Origin: Cinnamomum chago
Lineage: Eukaryota > Streptophyta > Magnoliopsida > Laurales > Lauraceae
DNA length: 64,000 nucleotides
Direction of reading: 5' to 3'
Assembly (NCBI GenBank): GCA_038049695.1
Contig: CP142456.1
Coordinates: 15,404,501-15,468,500 of the forward strand
Shown here: piece by piece, positions 25,036-37,752 of the stretch
Layout: each line of letters begins with the position of its first letter
Numbering within the stretch: position 1 is the stretch's first letter
Translations under genes and position numbers: made by a program
The notes under the pieces: generated by a model
The model's database searches: none
What the model was told of the DNA's origin: nothing
Seen by the model: the letters and a program-made list of their open reading frames with translations, nothing else

Positions 25036-25502
25036 ATTTAGCAAATAAGAGGAAACAAGAGTTGACATCAATGGAAGATTATGATCCAGCAGAATACATT
25101 AGTGGACTACATATCTGATTTTTTACTTTTTCCTTCATTGTAAATTGTAAATACATAAGTTTTTTCATTCTTTTTTTATTTATATTTTCTAATCCTATTT
25201 AGAAACCTTCAAGAAGTTACGATCCAAATAGTTCTCTCTTCTCAGTAGAATAGGTCGAATTTGATCGAACCACTTAAATATCTTTGTCATTTTCCGTACT
25301 TGTGTTCTAATTTTTATTTTTAATACTGAAAAGAAAAACAAATCGGAAAAAAAGATGAAGGAGTCACGCCTGGCACGGAGGCCCGGCATGGCCCGGCCCA
25401 CTCCAGCCCGGCCCATTGCTGGCCTTGCCGTGCTAGGTTTTTCCCTGGTGGGCCTGGCCGAGGTTGGGGCAGCATGGCCCATTTGACATGCCTATTATCA
25501 CC

Positions 25503-25563
25503 TATTGAAGCTTTCGAGGATCTTAAAAGAGCAATTCGATCGAGCACCAAAGTATTCACTGCT
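25503..25563 (+). CDS. Possible exon of an unrecognised gene
   Basis: The frame IEAFEDLKRAIRSSTKVFTA ends at a canonical donor (GCT then GTAAGT). If the hAT element is removed, the frame continues upstream through LMAITLWLSP, so the hAT may sit inside this exon. Splicing directly to 26134 keeps the frame. I do not recognise the protein. It could be chance: the exon is short and its 5' end is undefined. Confidence 0.3.
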
Positions 25564-26133
25564 GTAAGTACCTATCTCCATGTCTTACTATGCTTAAATT
25601 CAGTTATCTAGTTATCCTTGACAGCCCCAGTAGTCCTTTGTGGAGATCACATGCATCCATGGAACTGCTAGGCTTCAATGTCAATTCGTTCAATGTGCTT
25701 GGGAAATGAGCATTTTCAGCCAATAAAAATGGCTCATTCATCAATAGGCAAACGGTCGAATTCGAGTGCCAGTCGAGGGAAGTTCTACTTGCCTGTAAAA
25801 CACACGGGTCTAATTTCTGAGGTTGTCTTAAAACATAGAGGTCCTTTATAGAATACCCTAACAAAAGAAGTAATATTTTGGGTTGCATTTGAGTTTTACT
25901 TGAAATTTGATCTCTGTTAAACTAGGATTTGTAGTCTCATCATTTAGTGGTAAGTTTCCTTGGGACTCTCGACAATTTCCCTTATCCTATCCGTTTTTTC
26001 TTGTGGGTGGACCCAAGGGTTGGTTTGCTTGGATGACGAGAAAGGCAGAAAACATGGGGGTTGAGAAAACTAACCACAGCTCAAATTTGTACTGTGGAAA
26101 GTTCTCTCCACTTGCTAGATTAGCTTTTAAAAG

Positions 26134-26370
26134 AGTTTCCATAACAATGATAATGATGTCCGTGACAAAAAAGCCATTCCGTATCACATACTACTTAAGA
26201 ATGTTTTGGAGACGAAAGAAAAGTTCGAAGAATTACTGAAAGCAATAATACAACAGAAGTTTCATGTTCTGGGGCCTTCTAAAAGTTCAGGTGATCACAA
26301 CCAAAATGATTCTAACAGGCATCAGCACTACATTACAGCCATTTCTGGAACAGTTTCTGTACCTCAATGA
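26134..26370 (+). CDS. Possible C-terminal exon of an unrecognised gene
   Basis: From an acceptor at TTTTAAAAG there is an open frame of 78 codons to a TGA. It has a protein-like composition: Asp/Asn-rich start, an amphipathic charged helix (LLKNVLETKEKFEELLKAII), then a polar tail ending TAISGTVSVPQ. Its stop is only 70 bp from the RPL5 stop on the other strand, so the two 3'UTRs would overlap. I cannot name a family. The other frame at 25907-26239 overlaps it and looks less protein-like. Confidence 0.35.
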   Translation, partial: SFHNNDNDVRDKKAIPYHILLKNVLETKEKFEELLKAIIQQKFHVLGPSKSSGDHNQNDSNRHQHYITAISGTVSVPQ

Positions 26371-26439
26371 TATTTAACAAATTGTTGTCAAGCTGGGGGC
26401 ATTCAGGTGCTACATAAATCTACAGTCCCCCAACTATTC

Positions 26440-26778
26440 TTACCGTCTTCCTCCTCTTCCTTTCGAATCAAAGTGATGCTTCTTCAGCTTCTTCTTGCGC
26501 ATAACCACCTTTGGGCCCCCTCCCTCCCTGAAGGGCATCCCAAAAAGAGCAAGTAACTTCTGAGCTTCATTATCTGTCTTTGCTGTGGTTGTTATGCATA
26601 CATCCATTCCCCTAGGCTTAGCAAGGGCCTCATACCTGATCTCTGGAAACACGCTCTGGTCACGTATTCCGATGCTGAAATTCCCGTGTCCATCAAAACT
26701 GTTGGGATTTACACCTTGAAAGTCCCTCGTCCTAGGAAGCCCCAAATTTATGAGCCGATCCAGAAAATTATACATCAT
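26440..26778 (-). CDS. RPL5: RPL5 exon 3 (C-terminal 112 codons)
   Basis: It begins after CATGCCAG with ATG ATG TAT AAT and ends at a stop after the basic tail. It carries the C-terminal uL5 domain ([31 protein letters not shown]). Confidence 0.95.
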   Translation of the reverse strand: MMYNFLDRLINLGLPRTRDFQGVNPNSFDGHGNFSIGIRDQSVFPEIRYEALAKPRGMDVCITTTAKTDNEAQKLLALFGMPFREGGGPKVVMRKKKLKKHHFDSKGRGGRR

Positions 26779-29700
26779 CTGGCATGGAGTCAAAGAAACA
26801 TATGTGCTCACTGAATTAGTTGGGAAGGTCAGAATAAAGAAATTGATAAATTTTGTGGAGAAAAGCAAAAGATAAAGCTCAAAGTATGAAACTGAACTTC
26901 TATTGGAAATAAAGAAATGCCCAAATGGTTATTGAAATCTTTGAAAACTTCTAAGCACCATGATTGGCTTCAGAAATTCCTCTAGTGTCCCTTAGACCTT
27001 AATTGGATAATGGGGACTACATAGCTAAAGATGAAATATTAAATGAAACCCATCACATCAAAAATTAAAATAGAGTGAATGTGGCGCCCTGTAATTCAAC
27101 AAAATAAAATGGTGAAAGTTGAAACAAGCCCTTGAGAACTGAAATTGGACCAAATATCACATGGATTGAGCAAACCTAACCCTTGAATTGTACAAATTTC
27201 AGTGACTAATAGATCAAATATTATGTCACAAAGATGATAGACATCAGGTCAGATGTCAATGTCACTCCAATCCTAGTAACACTTGGGCTAATTGCAATTG
27301 GAAGAGTAGGTTGGTTTGATCTTATTGTCTCCTCTCATCACTTGTGTCCTCCATGATGCAATTTCTCCCTGCTCATCAAAAGTATATTTGATCATTCCTC
27401 ATAATTAAAACACAGAATTTCAAAACTTCCACAAGAGATGGGAGATTTGATGCATAGGTAGACAAGCAACAAGTAATCAAAACCTTTTTGTCACATTATA
27501 TAAAGTACCCAACAATTAATAAATTAACCATGAAAAAAACACACACATGACATGACATACAAATTGAACTTTTTCAAAGTTCCAAATATTGAATAATAAG
27601 CAATTTCTACAACAAGCAGACTGTATATGTAGTCCATCTTATGGGGCCCACTTGAATGCAAGTTGATCAATTGGAGGAGGGCAAATGGAAAGGTCTCCTC
27701 ATTGACAAGGGGGATCCAAAAAAATCAGCCCCCACCAGATTATCCTAGCCCTTGAATTAACAGCCTTAAAGTTAATGGCATCTAAACCGTAGAGTTTCTT
27801 GAGATTTAATCCAACTGGTGAGTAAAGGTTCGGTGAGTGTAAATTTGGGCATGATGCCAGATCATGGGATGAAAAGGGTATCAAAGGGGCTGCATTGACG
27901 AAGGTGGGCCCAAGTGGGCTCCACAGTGCTGGACTCCACTTGCAGGTGCTGATAGGATATCATTTTCCTCAATTAATAACACAACTTCATTATTAGAACT
28001 GCAAACTGCAGCATCCTGATTCTGTAGAACAAGCAGCAGCATGAAAAGCTTGCAGAATAAATAGCAAATGATAACATAGAAGGAACAAGTGAGATGGACC
28101 AATCAGTACAAGTAGCATTGTGCTAGAAAGGAACTAAAGTAGTTGGCAAAGACGTCATCATGTGAAGATATTGTGGGCATGACCTTCTAATGAGATCCAG
28201 TGGAATAGAATGATTCACAATGAACAAGCAGCAGCATGAAAAGCTTGCAGAATAAATAGCAAATGATAACATAGAAGGAACAAGTGAGATGGACCAATCA
28301 GTACAAGTAGCATTGTGCTAGAAAGGAACTAAAGTAGTTGGCAAAGACGTCATCATGTGAAGATATTGTGGGCATGACCTTCTAATGAGATCCAGTGGAA
28401 TAGAATGATTCACAACAACGACTCTTAGAAGATGTGTTAAGGTGACAATGGCAAGGATTATAATAGATCTATCATAATCAATGGAGAGACCTGAGAGAGC
28501 TGAGAGAGAAAGAAGGGCTGAGAGAGAGAGAAGGGCGGACTCTTGGAGTGCAGGCAGGAGGCAATCTCACACAGTGCCTCTTCCAGCACAGATAAGGAAG
28601 CTAAGGGAGGAAACCTACTGAGTCTTTGTATCAAATCTTCCTCATCAGATATCCAAAGCTGAAGTACAAGCAATCTTCTGGAGGATGTCTTTATTCCTAA
28701 AGATAAGAGGGACAACAGCAATAGGGGTTTTGCATTTGTCAGATTTGCAACCCTAAAAGAAGCAGAGATTGCAGCTGAAATGGCAAAAGGCAAAGTTAGG
28801 GGAGGCAGGAAACTACAGGCTAACTTGGCTAGCTTTTGCCCCAACACCAGAAAGGGTAGGGGAGAGGCAATCACTGAAAGGGACTGGAAGGCCTTTAGGC
28901 AGTCCTCTTTTTGGTGTGGGGAGCACCACGTAGGAGAAGTCCAAAATCATAGTAGTAAGATAGGGGAAGAAGAAAGGAGTAACAAACCAGGTTTAGACAT
29001 TGCTGGATGAATGGTGGAAGAAGACACATCTAAAGGAGTGAGGGTAGCACAATGGGTGGTCAGGCAGCAAAAATGATTTCTAGTCAACAGCCTGGTGGGA
29101 TTCTTGATAGAGAAATCAGTCAGCATTGAACAGTTAGAATCCTGGATCCAAAAGTGCTGTGGACAGCTACTATCAAGCTGCAGAAGCTGGATGAACAGGT
29201 AGTTTGGTTGCAGCTATCTTCCTCAAGGAGGTTGATGAGTTCCTCCTCACAACAGCTATAGGAGACTCATCATCTCCATTCTCAATGATCGAGAGATGGA
29301 TGGATATACTGGGCACACAGCCGAACCCCATCTGGGTTAAAGTTAAAGGGGTCCCCCTTCAAGCTTGGCATGAAGGTTTGTTCAGGCTAATAGGAGGCTG
29401 CGCTGGTAAAACAGTGGAGGTGGATATAAGAACCAGAGAGATGGAGGCCCTCAAGGAGGGGAGGGTGCAGGTTTTGCTCAACAGCTCCACAACTCTGCCT
29501 CTGCAAGTGAATCTGGGTGGATGATCTGAAATTCTTGGCAACAGTGGAAAGGGAGGAGGAAGGAGATAAACGGGTGGGGGAAGAAGTAAGAAATGGACTG
29601 AAGCAAAAGGAGCAGGAGGGAAGGAGATGCAGATGCAGAGATCTACAGGGCAAGAAGGAGGAAGAAGATGACATCAGCCCAACTTCAAATCTCAAATTGT

Positions 29701-32700
29701 CCGCCCTTTTACTGGATAGAAGTGGGCCAACTTTGAACCTGGATACAATGGGTCAAGACAGGTTGTTGTGCTGTAAGTTACTTAAAGCCCGTGGCTTATA
29801 TCGTGGTGGGCCTGGAGGATCCGAATCAAGAGAGAAATGTTTTAAACGGCTAGGGCTCCACTCAAGGCATTTTAGCGAAGAGGAAGAGCATAGTCAAGGC
29901 GACGAAGGAGAGCTGGAGTCTCTATGATACCAAGGGAAAGGCCCCCAGGAGCCAGCGAGCGAGCCGGAAGAGGAGGACTTCTCCGACGCAGAGGGGACTA
30001 GCAGCCAGGGAAGCTCTGGCGATGGAGAAAATGGTGAGCAGGAAGAAAGGGATTCTGGGGAGAGGGAAGAAACTGTAAAGTGTTCGCTGGAGAGGGGAGA
30101 AATCAGGGGGGAGGACTTTGACACCAAGATTCTCTTTTGGGGAAGGAGGAGCAAAAGGGAGTCGTAGAGGAGAAGATATTAGAAAAGGGAAGGAGAATGG
30201 AGTCAACGATCTAAGTTGCCGATTTGCAGAAGAAACGGCAGGGAAGGGAGAAGGCTTCAAAGTCAAGGAAAGGGGATGCCAAGGAAAGGGATTGGCCACA
30301 GTGACTCCAACGAAAATGGTTTGCTACAGCGCCCTTGTCAGAACACCTACCAGGGACTCAGAGGGCTGGATCTCTGTCCATCAGAAGCGTGAAGGACACA
30401 AGCTCCTGCTTGCGAAAAGGGGATCCAGGTCAGCTCCCTCTCTGGGTCAAGGAGGAGCAAAAATGTTGCAACCTGACACTCTTGGGGGGGAGGAAAGGGA
30501 GCCCACCTTCAGACAAGAGCGCTGGCACGATGAGGACATGGGCCCAGGTATATTGGGTTTTGGAGAGTTTCTAGGGCCAGGGGAGGACTAAAACGGCCAG
30601 GAGGGGAGCTCCTATGGGGAAAAAAAGGCTGGTGACAAGCACTAGGCACCTCAGAAAATTATCCACTATGCCAAGTCCATTGGAGTAACAGTAGAGGGGA
30701 TGGCAGAAGGGTGGAATCCATTGGTGAATTTTGTTAAAAGAAGGGAGAGCCAGAACAGAATAGAAAGGAAGGGCAGCAAGTCCATAAGGAAGGGGGTCAG
30801 GGGTAAATTGTCCAAAGGATTGGGGGCCTCTTTTATCGCGCTAATCCCAAAGAAGACAGGAGACCTTGGCATCAAAGATTACAGACCCATTAGTCTTCAA
30901 GGAAGCCTCTATAAAATCCTTGCCAAAGTACTAGCAAGGAGAATTCAAAAGGTTCTGCCAAAGATTATCTCCAGTGAGCTAGGGGCTTTTGTAGAGGGAA
31001 GGCAAATCTTAGATGACATCTTGGTGGCGAATGAATGTGTGCATTCAAGACTTAAGGAGAGGGCTTCGGGGATCATCTGCAAGCTAGACATGGAGAAAGC
31101 TTATGATATGGTGGACTGGAAATTCCTTCAATACATGTTAGGAAGAATGGGGTTTGGGGAAAAATGGAGGAGGTGGATACAGGAGTGTGTCTCGTTAGCT
31201 TGGTTCTCTATTTTGGTAAATGGGTCTTCAAAAGGCTACTTCAAGGCTGGAAGGGGGATCTGACAAGGAGACCCCCTCTCCCCTTTTCTCTTCCTAATTG
31301 TAGCAGAAGCGCTGGGAAGAATGATTAAAAAGGCAGTGAATGCAGGAATGTTCGAAGGCTTCAGAGTGGCTAGAAATTCCCCAATTATCCGCCATTTACA
31401 GCTGATGATACTCTCATCTTCTGTGGAGTATAGGAAGCTCAGATTAGAAATGTTAAAGCCAATATCCTCTGCTTTGAAGCAGTATCAGGGCTAAAAGTCA
31501 ATTTCTTCAAGAGTGAGTTGATTGGCCTAAGTACGGAGAAGCCCCTTCTCCTTAAAGTTTCAGGTATAATGGGCTGCAAGATGGGGGATCTTCCTGTTTC
31601 TTACTTGGGAATGCCTCTTTGCTCGGGGCGGGTAACAAAATCTCGTTGGAACCCAGTTGTGGAAAGGGGAGAGAGGAAGCTGTCTAATTGAAAAACAAAT
31701 TACCTATCAATAGGTGGAAGGGTAACCCTCATCAAATCTGTCCTTTCCAACTTGCCAGTCTATTACTTCTTCATCTTTAGATGCCTGACCTCAATAATAA
31801 AGAGGCTGGAAAGAATGCAGAGAGATTTCTTATGACATGGCACAAGCTCTCAGAAGAAGATTCACCTAGTAGATTGGGAATCCATATGGTAAGCCGAAGG
31901 AATAAGGAGGCCTGGGAATTAGACCCCTAAAGAAGATGAATCAAGCCCTTCTGGGCAAATGGCTGTGGATGATTGGACATGGTTCAAAAGGACTTTGGAG
32001 ATAGGTGTTGGAATGGAAATACAAACTTCCAAGACATGGGTGGGATGTCCAGGATCCCCCTTGGAATTCATCTGCTATATGGAAAGGTATTCTTTCGGTT
32101 AAGGGACTTTTCATGGAGAACATCAAGTACCAAATTGGATCGGGGGAGAGGATCCTGTTTAGGAAAGATACGTGGGTAGGTGAGAGGGAGTTCTGTGTTC
32201 AATTCCCATACCTATTTAGGTGTGCTCAAGAAAAGGAAGTAACGGTCAGCTCTTATATAAATACTACTAGAGGCCAGAGAGTTTGGTGTCCCACCTTCAG
32301 AAGGAACTTGAAGGACAACGAAGCATCCCAATTCTTTGATCTCCTGAGTTCCCTGAACAGTTTTAACATTCAAGATAGCAAACCGGATGATAGGGTGTGG
32401 ATTGCCTCTAAGAATGGTTCCTTTTCAGTGTCTTCTTTCTTTAAGACAATCCTAAACAATCCAAGGGATGCAAGCGGGGTGTATGGCATTTGGAAGGTGA
32501 AAGCTCCTCCTAGGGTGCTTGTTTTTGGGTGGCTTGCTCTTAGGAAAAGGATCCCTACAATGGACCTTCTGAGGAAGAGAGGGATGACCATAGTGAATGG
32601 ATGCCCGATGTGCTTGAAGGACGAAGAGTCCATGGACCATCTATTGCTAAACTGTAAAACAGCTCAGACTATTTGGATGGCTTTAATAGGAGGGTTTGGG

Positions 32701-35700
32701 TGTTGCTGGGCTCTTCCTCATTTTCTCACCGAGCTTTTTCAAGCTTGGAAGGCTCCAATTGGGGACCCTAGAGGCAAAACGATGTGGCGGTTGTCTTTCC
32801 TAGCGGTGATCTGGACGATTTGGAAGGAAAGAAACTCAAGATGTTTTGAAGGAATTGCAGTTAGTGAAAGCATTTTGGTGGAGAAATCGAAGTTTTTGGT
32901 AGCTTATTGGGTGTCTCTTCTCCCTTCTTTCAAGGGATACTCTTTAGATCGAATTGTGTCTCATTGGAAAGAAGTTACCTTCCTATGACAGGGCATTAGT
33001 TTGTCCTGTTTTGTGTTCTTTTTCTTTCAGTACTTTTCTCTTGTACTGTTTGCCCTTTTAATGAAAGTAACCATTTAAAAAAAAAAAAAAAAGAATTGAA
33101 CAACTTAAACTATTCAATTAATTATGACAAATCCAAATCAAAGGAGTCAGAGATGGTACTGCCCAGAAGAAAGATGGAAAATTCAGGGGAGTCTTCCAAT
33201 CATTAAATGAAGGTGCTCTCATGGAATGTCCGTGGGCTGGGGGGAGTCGCGCACAGACTGGCGGTGAAGGATATGATCAGGAGTCAGAAGGCTCAAATAG
33301 TTATCTTGCAAGAATCAAAATTGAAAGAAGTTTCTGGAAGGGTGGTGAAAGAGGTCTGCGGAAGGAGGCAAGTGGACTAGGTAGCGGTAGAAGCAGTCGG
33401 TGCAGCAGGTGGGTTGCTGACTCTATGGGACACAAGATCAGTTTCAGTGGAAAGAAGCTGGGTGGATGTTTTTTCTCTCTCAGTTCTGATGGAAGACCTT
33501 CAGAATAATAAAAAATGGCTTTTGACTTCAGTTTATGGTCCTAATAACAGCCATAGGAGGGAGGAGTTCTGAAGAGAGTTGGACATGATAAAGGGGAGAT
33601 GGAGTGGGGCGTGGTGCATTAGGGGGGACTGGAACATAATCAAATTCCCCAGTGAAAAATTGAGAGGTAAAAATCTAACAGGAGAAATGAGGCGCTTCTC
33701 TGACTGGATCAACTATCATTCTTTGGTGGACTTGCAAATGGGTGGAGCTTCTTTTACCTTGTCTAATCATCAGAGAACTCCTGCCATGTTCAGGCTTGAT
33801 AGGTTCTTGGTCACATCAGATTGGTTGGAAACCTACCCAGAGGTTACACAGCTAGCTTTACCTAAGCCAGTTTTCGATCACTGTCGATTATGCTCGACTC
33901 AGATTGTGATAGATGGGGACCTTCGCCCTTCCGCTTTGAACTTATGTGGCTCAAGGAAGAGCATTTCACAGAGCTGGTTCAGAAGTGGTGGGAGGAGATA
34001 AGGGTGGAGGGATGGCCGGGTCACAGGCTAGCCACAAAACTAAAGCTGCTGAAAATCAAAATGAAGGAGTGGGCAAAGGAGCACTTTGGGGATGTGAAGC
34101 ACCAAAAGTCTAAGATTCTAGCAGAAATCCAATCTTTAGATGGTAAGGAGGAGAGTGTTGAGCTGTAACGGAAAGAAGAAAAGAAGAGACTGGACTTAAA
34201 AGAAGAGCTACAAAGAATTCTGAGGAAGGAGGAGATTAGATGGAAACAAAGATCGAGATGTAATTGGCTAAAAGTAGGGGATAAAAATACAAAGTTCTTT
34301 CATGGAATGGCATCTTAGAGAAGAAGGGTTAATAGGGTAACGAGGATAATGGATGGGAGGAAAAGGTTGGAGAAAAAAGAGGAGATAATATCTCACATTA
34401 TAGACTACTTCCAGTTGCTGTACACTGATGAGGGTTGGGAAAGACCTAATCTAGGAAATATAGCCTTCGAAGTTATTGGGGAAGAAGAGGCGAATTGGGT
34501 GGAGAGGAATTTTGAAGAGGAAGTTCGTCAGGCGGTCTTTGATCTAACAGGAGATAAGGCTCCAGGCCCAGATGGCTTTCCAATGGCCTTCTTTCAACGC
34601 TTCTGGAAGATGGTGAAGAAGGAAGTGATGGACTTCTAGAGGAAATCTCGCAAAAGGGTAAATTGTCCAAAGGATTAAGGATTGGGGGCATCTTTCATCG
34701 CGTTAATGCCGAAGAAGACGGGAGAACTGGGCATCAAAGACTACAGGCCCATTAGTCTTTTGGGATGCCTCTATAAAATCTTCACCAAAGTTCTAGCAGG
34801 GAGAATACAAAAGGTTCTACCAAAAATTATTTCCAGTGAGCAAGGGGCTTTTGTCGAGGGAAGGCAAATATTAGATGACATCTTGGTGGCTAGTGAATGT
34901 GTGCATTCAAGACTTAACGAGAGGGTCCCGGGGATCATATGCAAGCTAGACCTAAAGAAAGCTTATGATAGGGTGGATTGGAAATTCCTTCAGTACATGT
35001 TAGGAAGAATGGGGTTTGGGGAAAAGTGGAGGAGGTGGATTCAAGAGTGTGTTTCATCAGCTTGGTTCTCTATGTTGGTGAATGGGTCCCCTAAGGGCTA
35101 CTTCAAGGCTGGAAGGGGACTTCGACAAGGGGATTGCCTCTCTCCTTTTCTCTTCCTAATTGTAGCAGAAGCTTTGGGTAGAATGATAAAAAAAAAAAAG
35201 GCAGTGAACGTAGGAATGTTTGAAGGCTTCAGAGTGGCCAGAAACTCCCCAGCTATTACCCACTTGCAGTATGCTGATGATACTCTTATTTTCTGTGGAG
35301 AAGAAGAAGATCAGGTTAGAAATGTGAAAGCTACTATCCTATGCTTTGAAGCGGTGTCAGGGCTAAAAGTCAACTTTTCCAAGAGTGAGGTGATTGGGCT
35401 ACATACAGAAAAGCGAATGCTCCTTAAATGTTCAGAAATTCTGAGTTGCAAAATTGGGAATCTTCCAATTTCATACTTAGGCATGCTACTGTGTTCGGGG
35501 CGGGTTACTAAATCCCTTCGGAACCCAGTTGTGGAGAGGGTAGAGAGGAAGTTGTCTACATGGAAAGCAAATTACCTATCTATAGGAGGAAGGGTAATCA
35601 AATCTGTTCTCTCCAATTTGCCAATCTATTACTTTTCCATTTTTTGATGCCCGACCTCCATTATAAAGAGACTCGAAAGGCTGCAGAGAGAGTTTTTATG

Positions 35701-37699
35701 GCATAGTGCAAGTCCTAAGAAGAAGCTTCACTTGGTAGATTGGAAGTCCATTTGTAAGCCGAAGGAAGAAGGCGGCCTAGGAGTTAGACCCCTAAAGAAG
35801 ATGAATTAAGCCCTTCTGGGCAAATGGCTGTGGAGGATTGGAGGCGCGTCACAAGGCCTTTGGAGACAAGTGTTGGAAAGGAAATACAACCTACCTAGGC
35901 ATGGGCGGGATGTTCAGGATCCCCCTTGGAACTCATCTGCTACTTGGAAAGGTATCCTTTCGGTTAAAAGACTTTTCTTGGAGAATATCAGGTACCAAAT
36001 TGGATCGGGGTACAGGATCCTTTTTTGGAAAGATAGGTGGATAGGAGAGAGCTTTGTGCTCTCAATATCCAGACCTGTTTAAGTGTGCACAAAACAAAGC
36101 AATGGTTAGTTCTCACATTAGCACTATTGGAGGCCAGATGGTTTGGTGTCCTACTTTTAGAAGGAACCTGAAGGACAACGAAAAATCCCAGTTCATTGAT
36201 CTCCTTATTTCCCTAAACAATTTAACCATTCAAAACGGCAGAGCAGATGATAGGGTGTGGATTGCCTCTAAGAATGGATCATTCTCAATATCTTCTTTCT
36301 TCAAGACTACTCTAAACACTACTAGGGAAAGGAGCAGGTTGTATGGTATTTGGAAGATGGAAGCTCCCCCTAGGGTGCTTGTATTCGGGTGGCTTGCTCT
36401 TAGGAAGAGGATCCCCACTATGGATCTTTTGAGGAGGAGAGGGATACAGATAGTGAATGGTTGCCCAATGTGCTTGAGGGATGAAGAATCCGTGGATCAT
36501 CTCTTGCTCAATTGTAAATCAGCTCAGACGAACTGGATGGCAATAATAGGAGGGTTTGATTGCTGCTGGGTCCTTCCTCATTCTCTCCTCGAGCTGGTTC
36601 CACGCTTGGAAGATCCCAATAGGGGACCCTAGAGGCAAAGTGATGTGGCGGCTGTCATTTTTAGCGGTGATATGGACGATTTGGAAGGAAAGAAATAGGA
36701 GATGTTTTAAATGAATTGCTTGTAATGAGCACTTTGGTGGAGAAATCGAAGTTTTTAGTAGCTTTTTGGGTGTCTATTCTTCCTTCTTTTAGGGGATATT
36801 CATTAGATCAAATTATGTATCACTGGAAAGAGGTGGCCTTCTCTATGGCAAGGCCTTAGGTGGCGGTCTTTAGGGCTTCTTTTGTTTTCCTGTTTTGTTT
36901 TTTTTTTTTTTTTTTTTTCAATACTTTTCTCTTGTACTATTTGGTCCTTTTAATAAAAGTGACCATTCAAAAAAAATTTGTGCTAGAAGGAACGACTCAA
37001 ATGGACCAATCGGCAAAAGAAGCATTGTGCCCCACATCCAAATCGCTCTCCTATATTCTAGTTAAGGAGATGATGCATTCAAAAATAAATGGTTAGGAGT
37101 TTTTACTTCTAGAGGATGAAACAAACATGCAAAATGGAAGGAAGTAAAGGACTTAGATGACAAAATAGAAGCAAAATCGTAAATATCATCATCTTAAAGA
37201 TTTTTGGTTATCAACTCATTAGGGATCGTTTGTTTACCCCAATTTACGCATGTAATTGATGAAAATACATAATATTTATGCATCAGTCATGTTTGTCTAC
37301 ACTCAGTACGCATGTTATGCGCCAATGATGAAAATAGCGGTAGCAGCGGGTGTAGCAGCCCACTGCCTAGACGTTACATAGCGGCATAGCAGTGCGATTC
37401 AAAAAAATTTGTCAAAAAAATCCTAAAAATCCCAGAAAATCCATAATATTGGAAAATGCTTGAATATATCGTCTTTTTACAAAAGTAGCTAGTATAGGGG
37501 TGTAGCAGTCCCATCATTGCATGAAATCCTATATCGCTGAATGACTATAAAATGATAATATTGATATATTTTTTCATATATATTCATGTTGGTTAGCTCT
37601 GCTAAGTTAAAAAACTAAAAAACTATTTATAATCAAACAGTGTCATCAAAATGTCATCACCATTATGCTTAAAATATATCATTGTAGAGTTGCATTTTG

Positions 37700-37752
<53 letters not shown>

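Larger units (their letters stand above)
22431..25494 (+). mobile_element. hAT transposon, 3064 bp, 8-bp TSD
   Basis: Identical TTATCACC repeats flank the element at 22423-22430 and 25495-25502, the 8-bp duplication typical of hAT. The termini are TAGGCATGTCAAATGGGCC and its exact inverse, each followed by a GGCCC-rich subterminal zone. A transcribed-looking leader with CTCTCT repeats (22740-22860) precedes the transposase. Structure and duplication are perfect, but the coding region is broken, so it is a recently inserted copy that has since decayed or was mobilised in trans. Confidence 0.92.
28480..33092 (+). mobile_element. L1 LINE copy 1 (RRM-type ORF1), internally deleted
   Basis: The element has an AG-rich 5' leader at about 28480-28600, ORF1 from about 28608, and the RT part of ORF2 from about 30786. 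It ends with the 3'UTR (CTTGTACTGTTTGCCC, TTTTAATGAAAGTAACC) and poly(A) at 33076-33092. ORF1 passes directly into the RT at a position matching 34650 of copy 2. The ORF2 endonuclease and the start of RT are therefore missing. A plant L1 lineage with an RRM in ORF1 (BNR type) is known. Confidence 0.82.
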
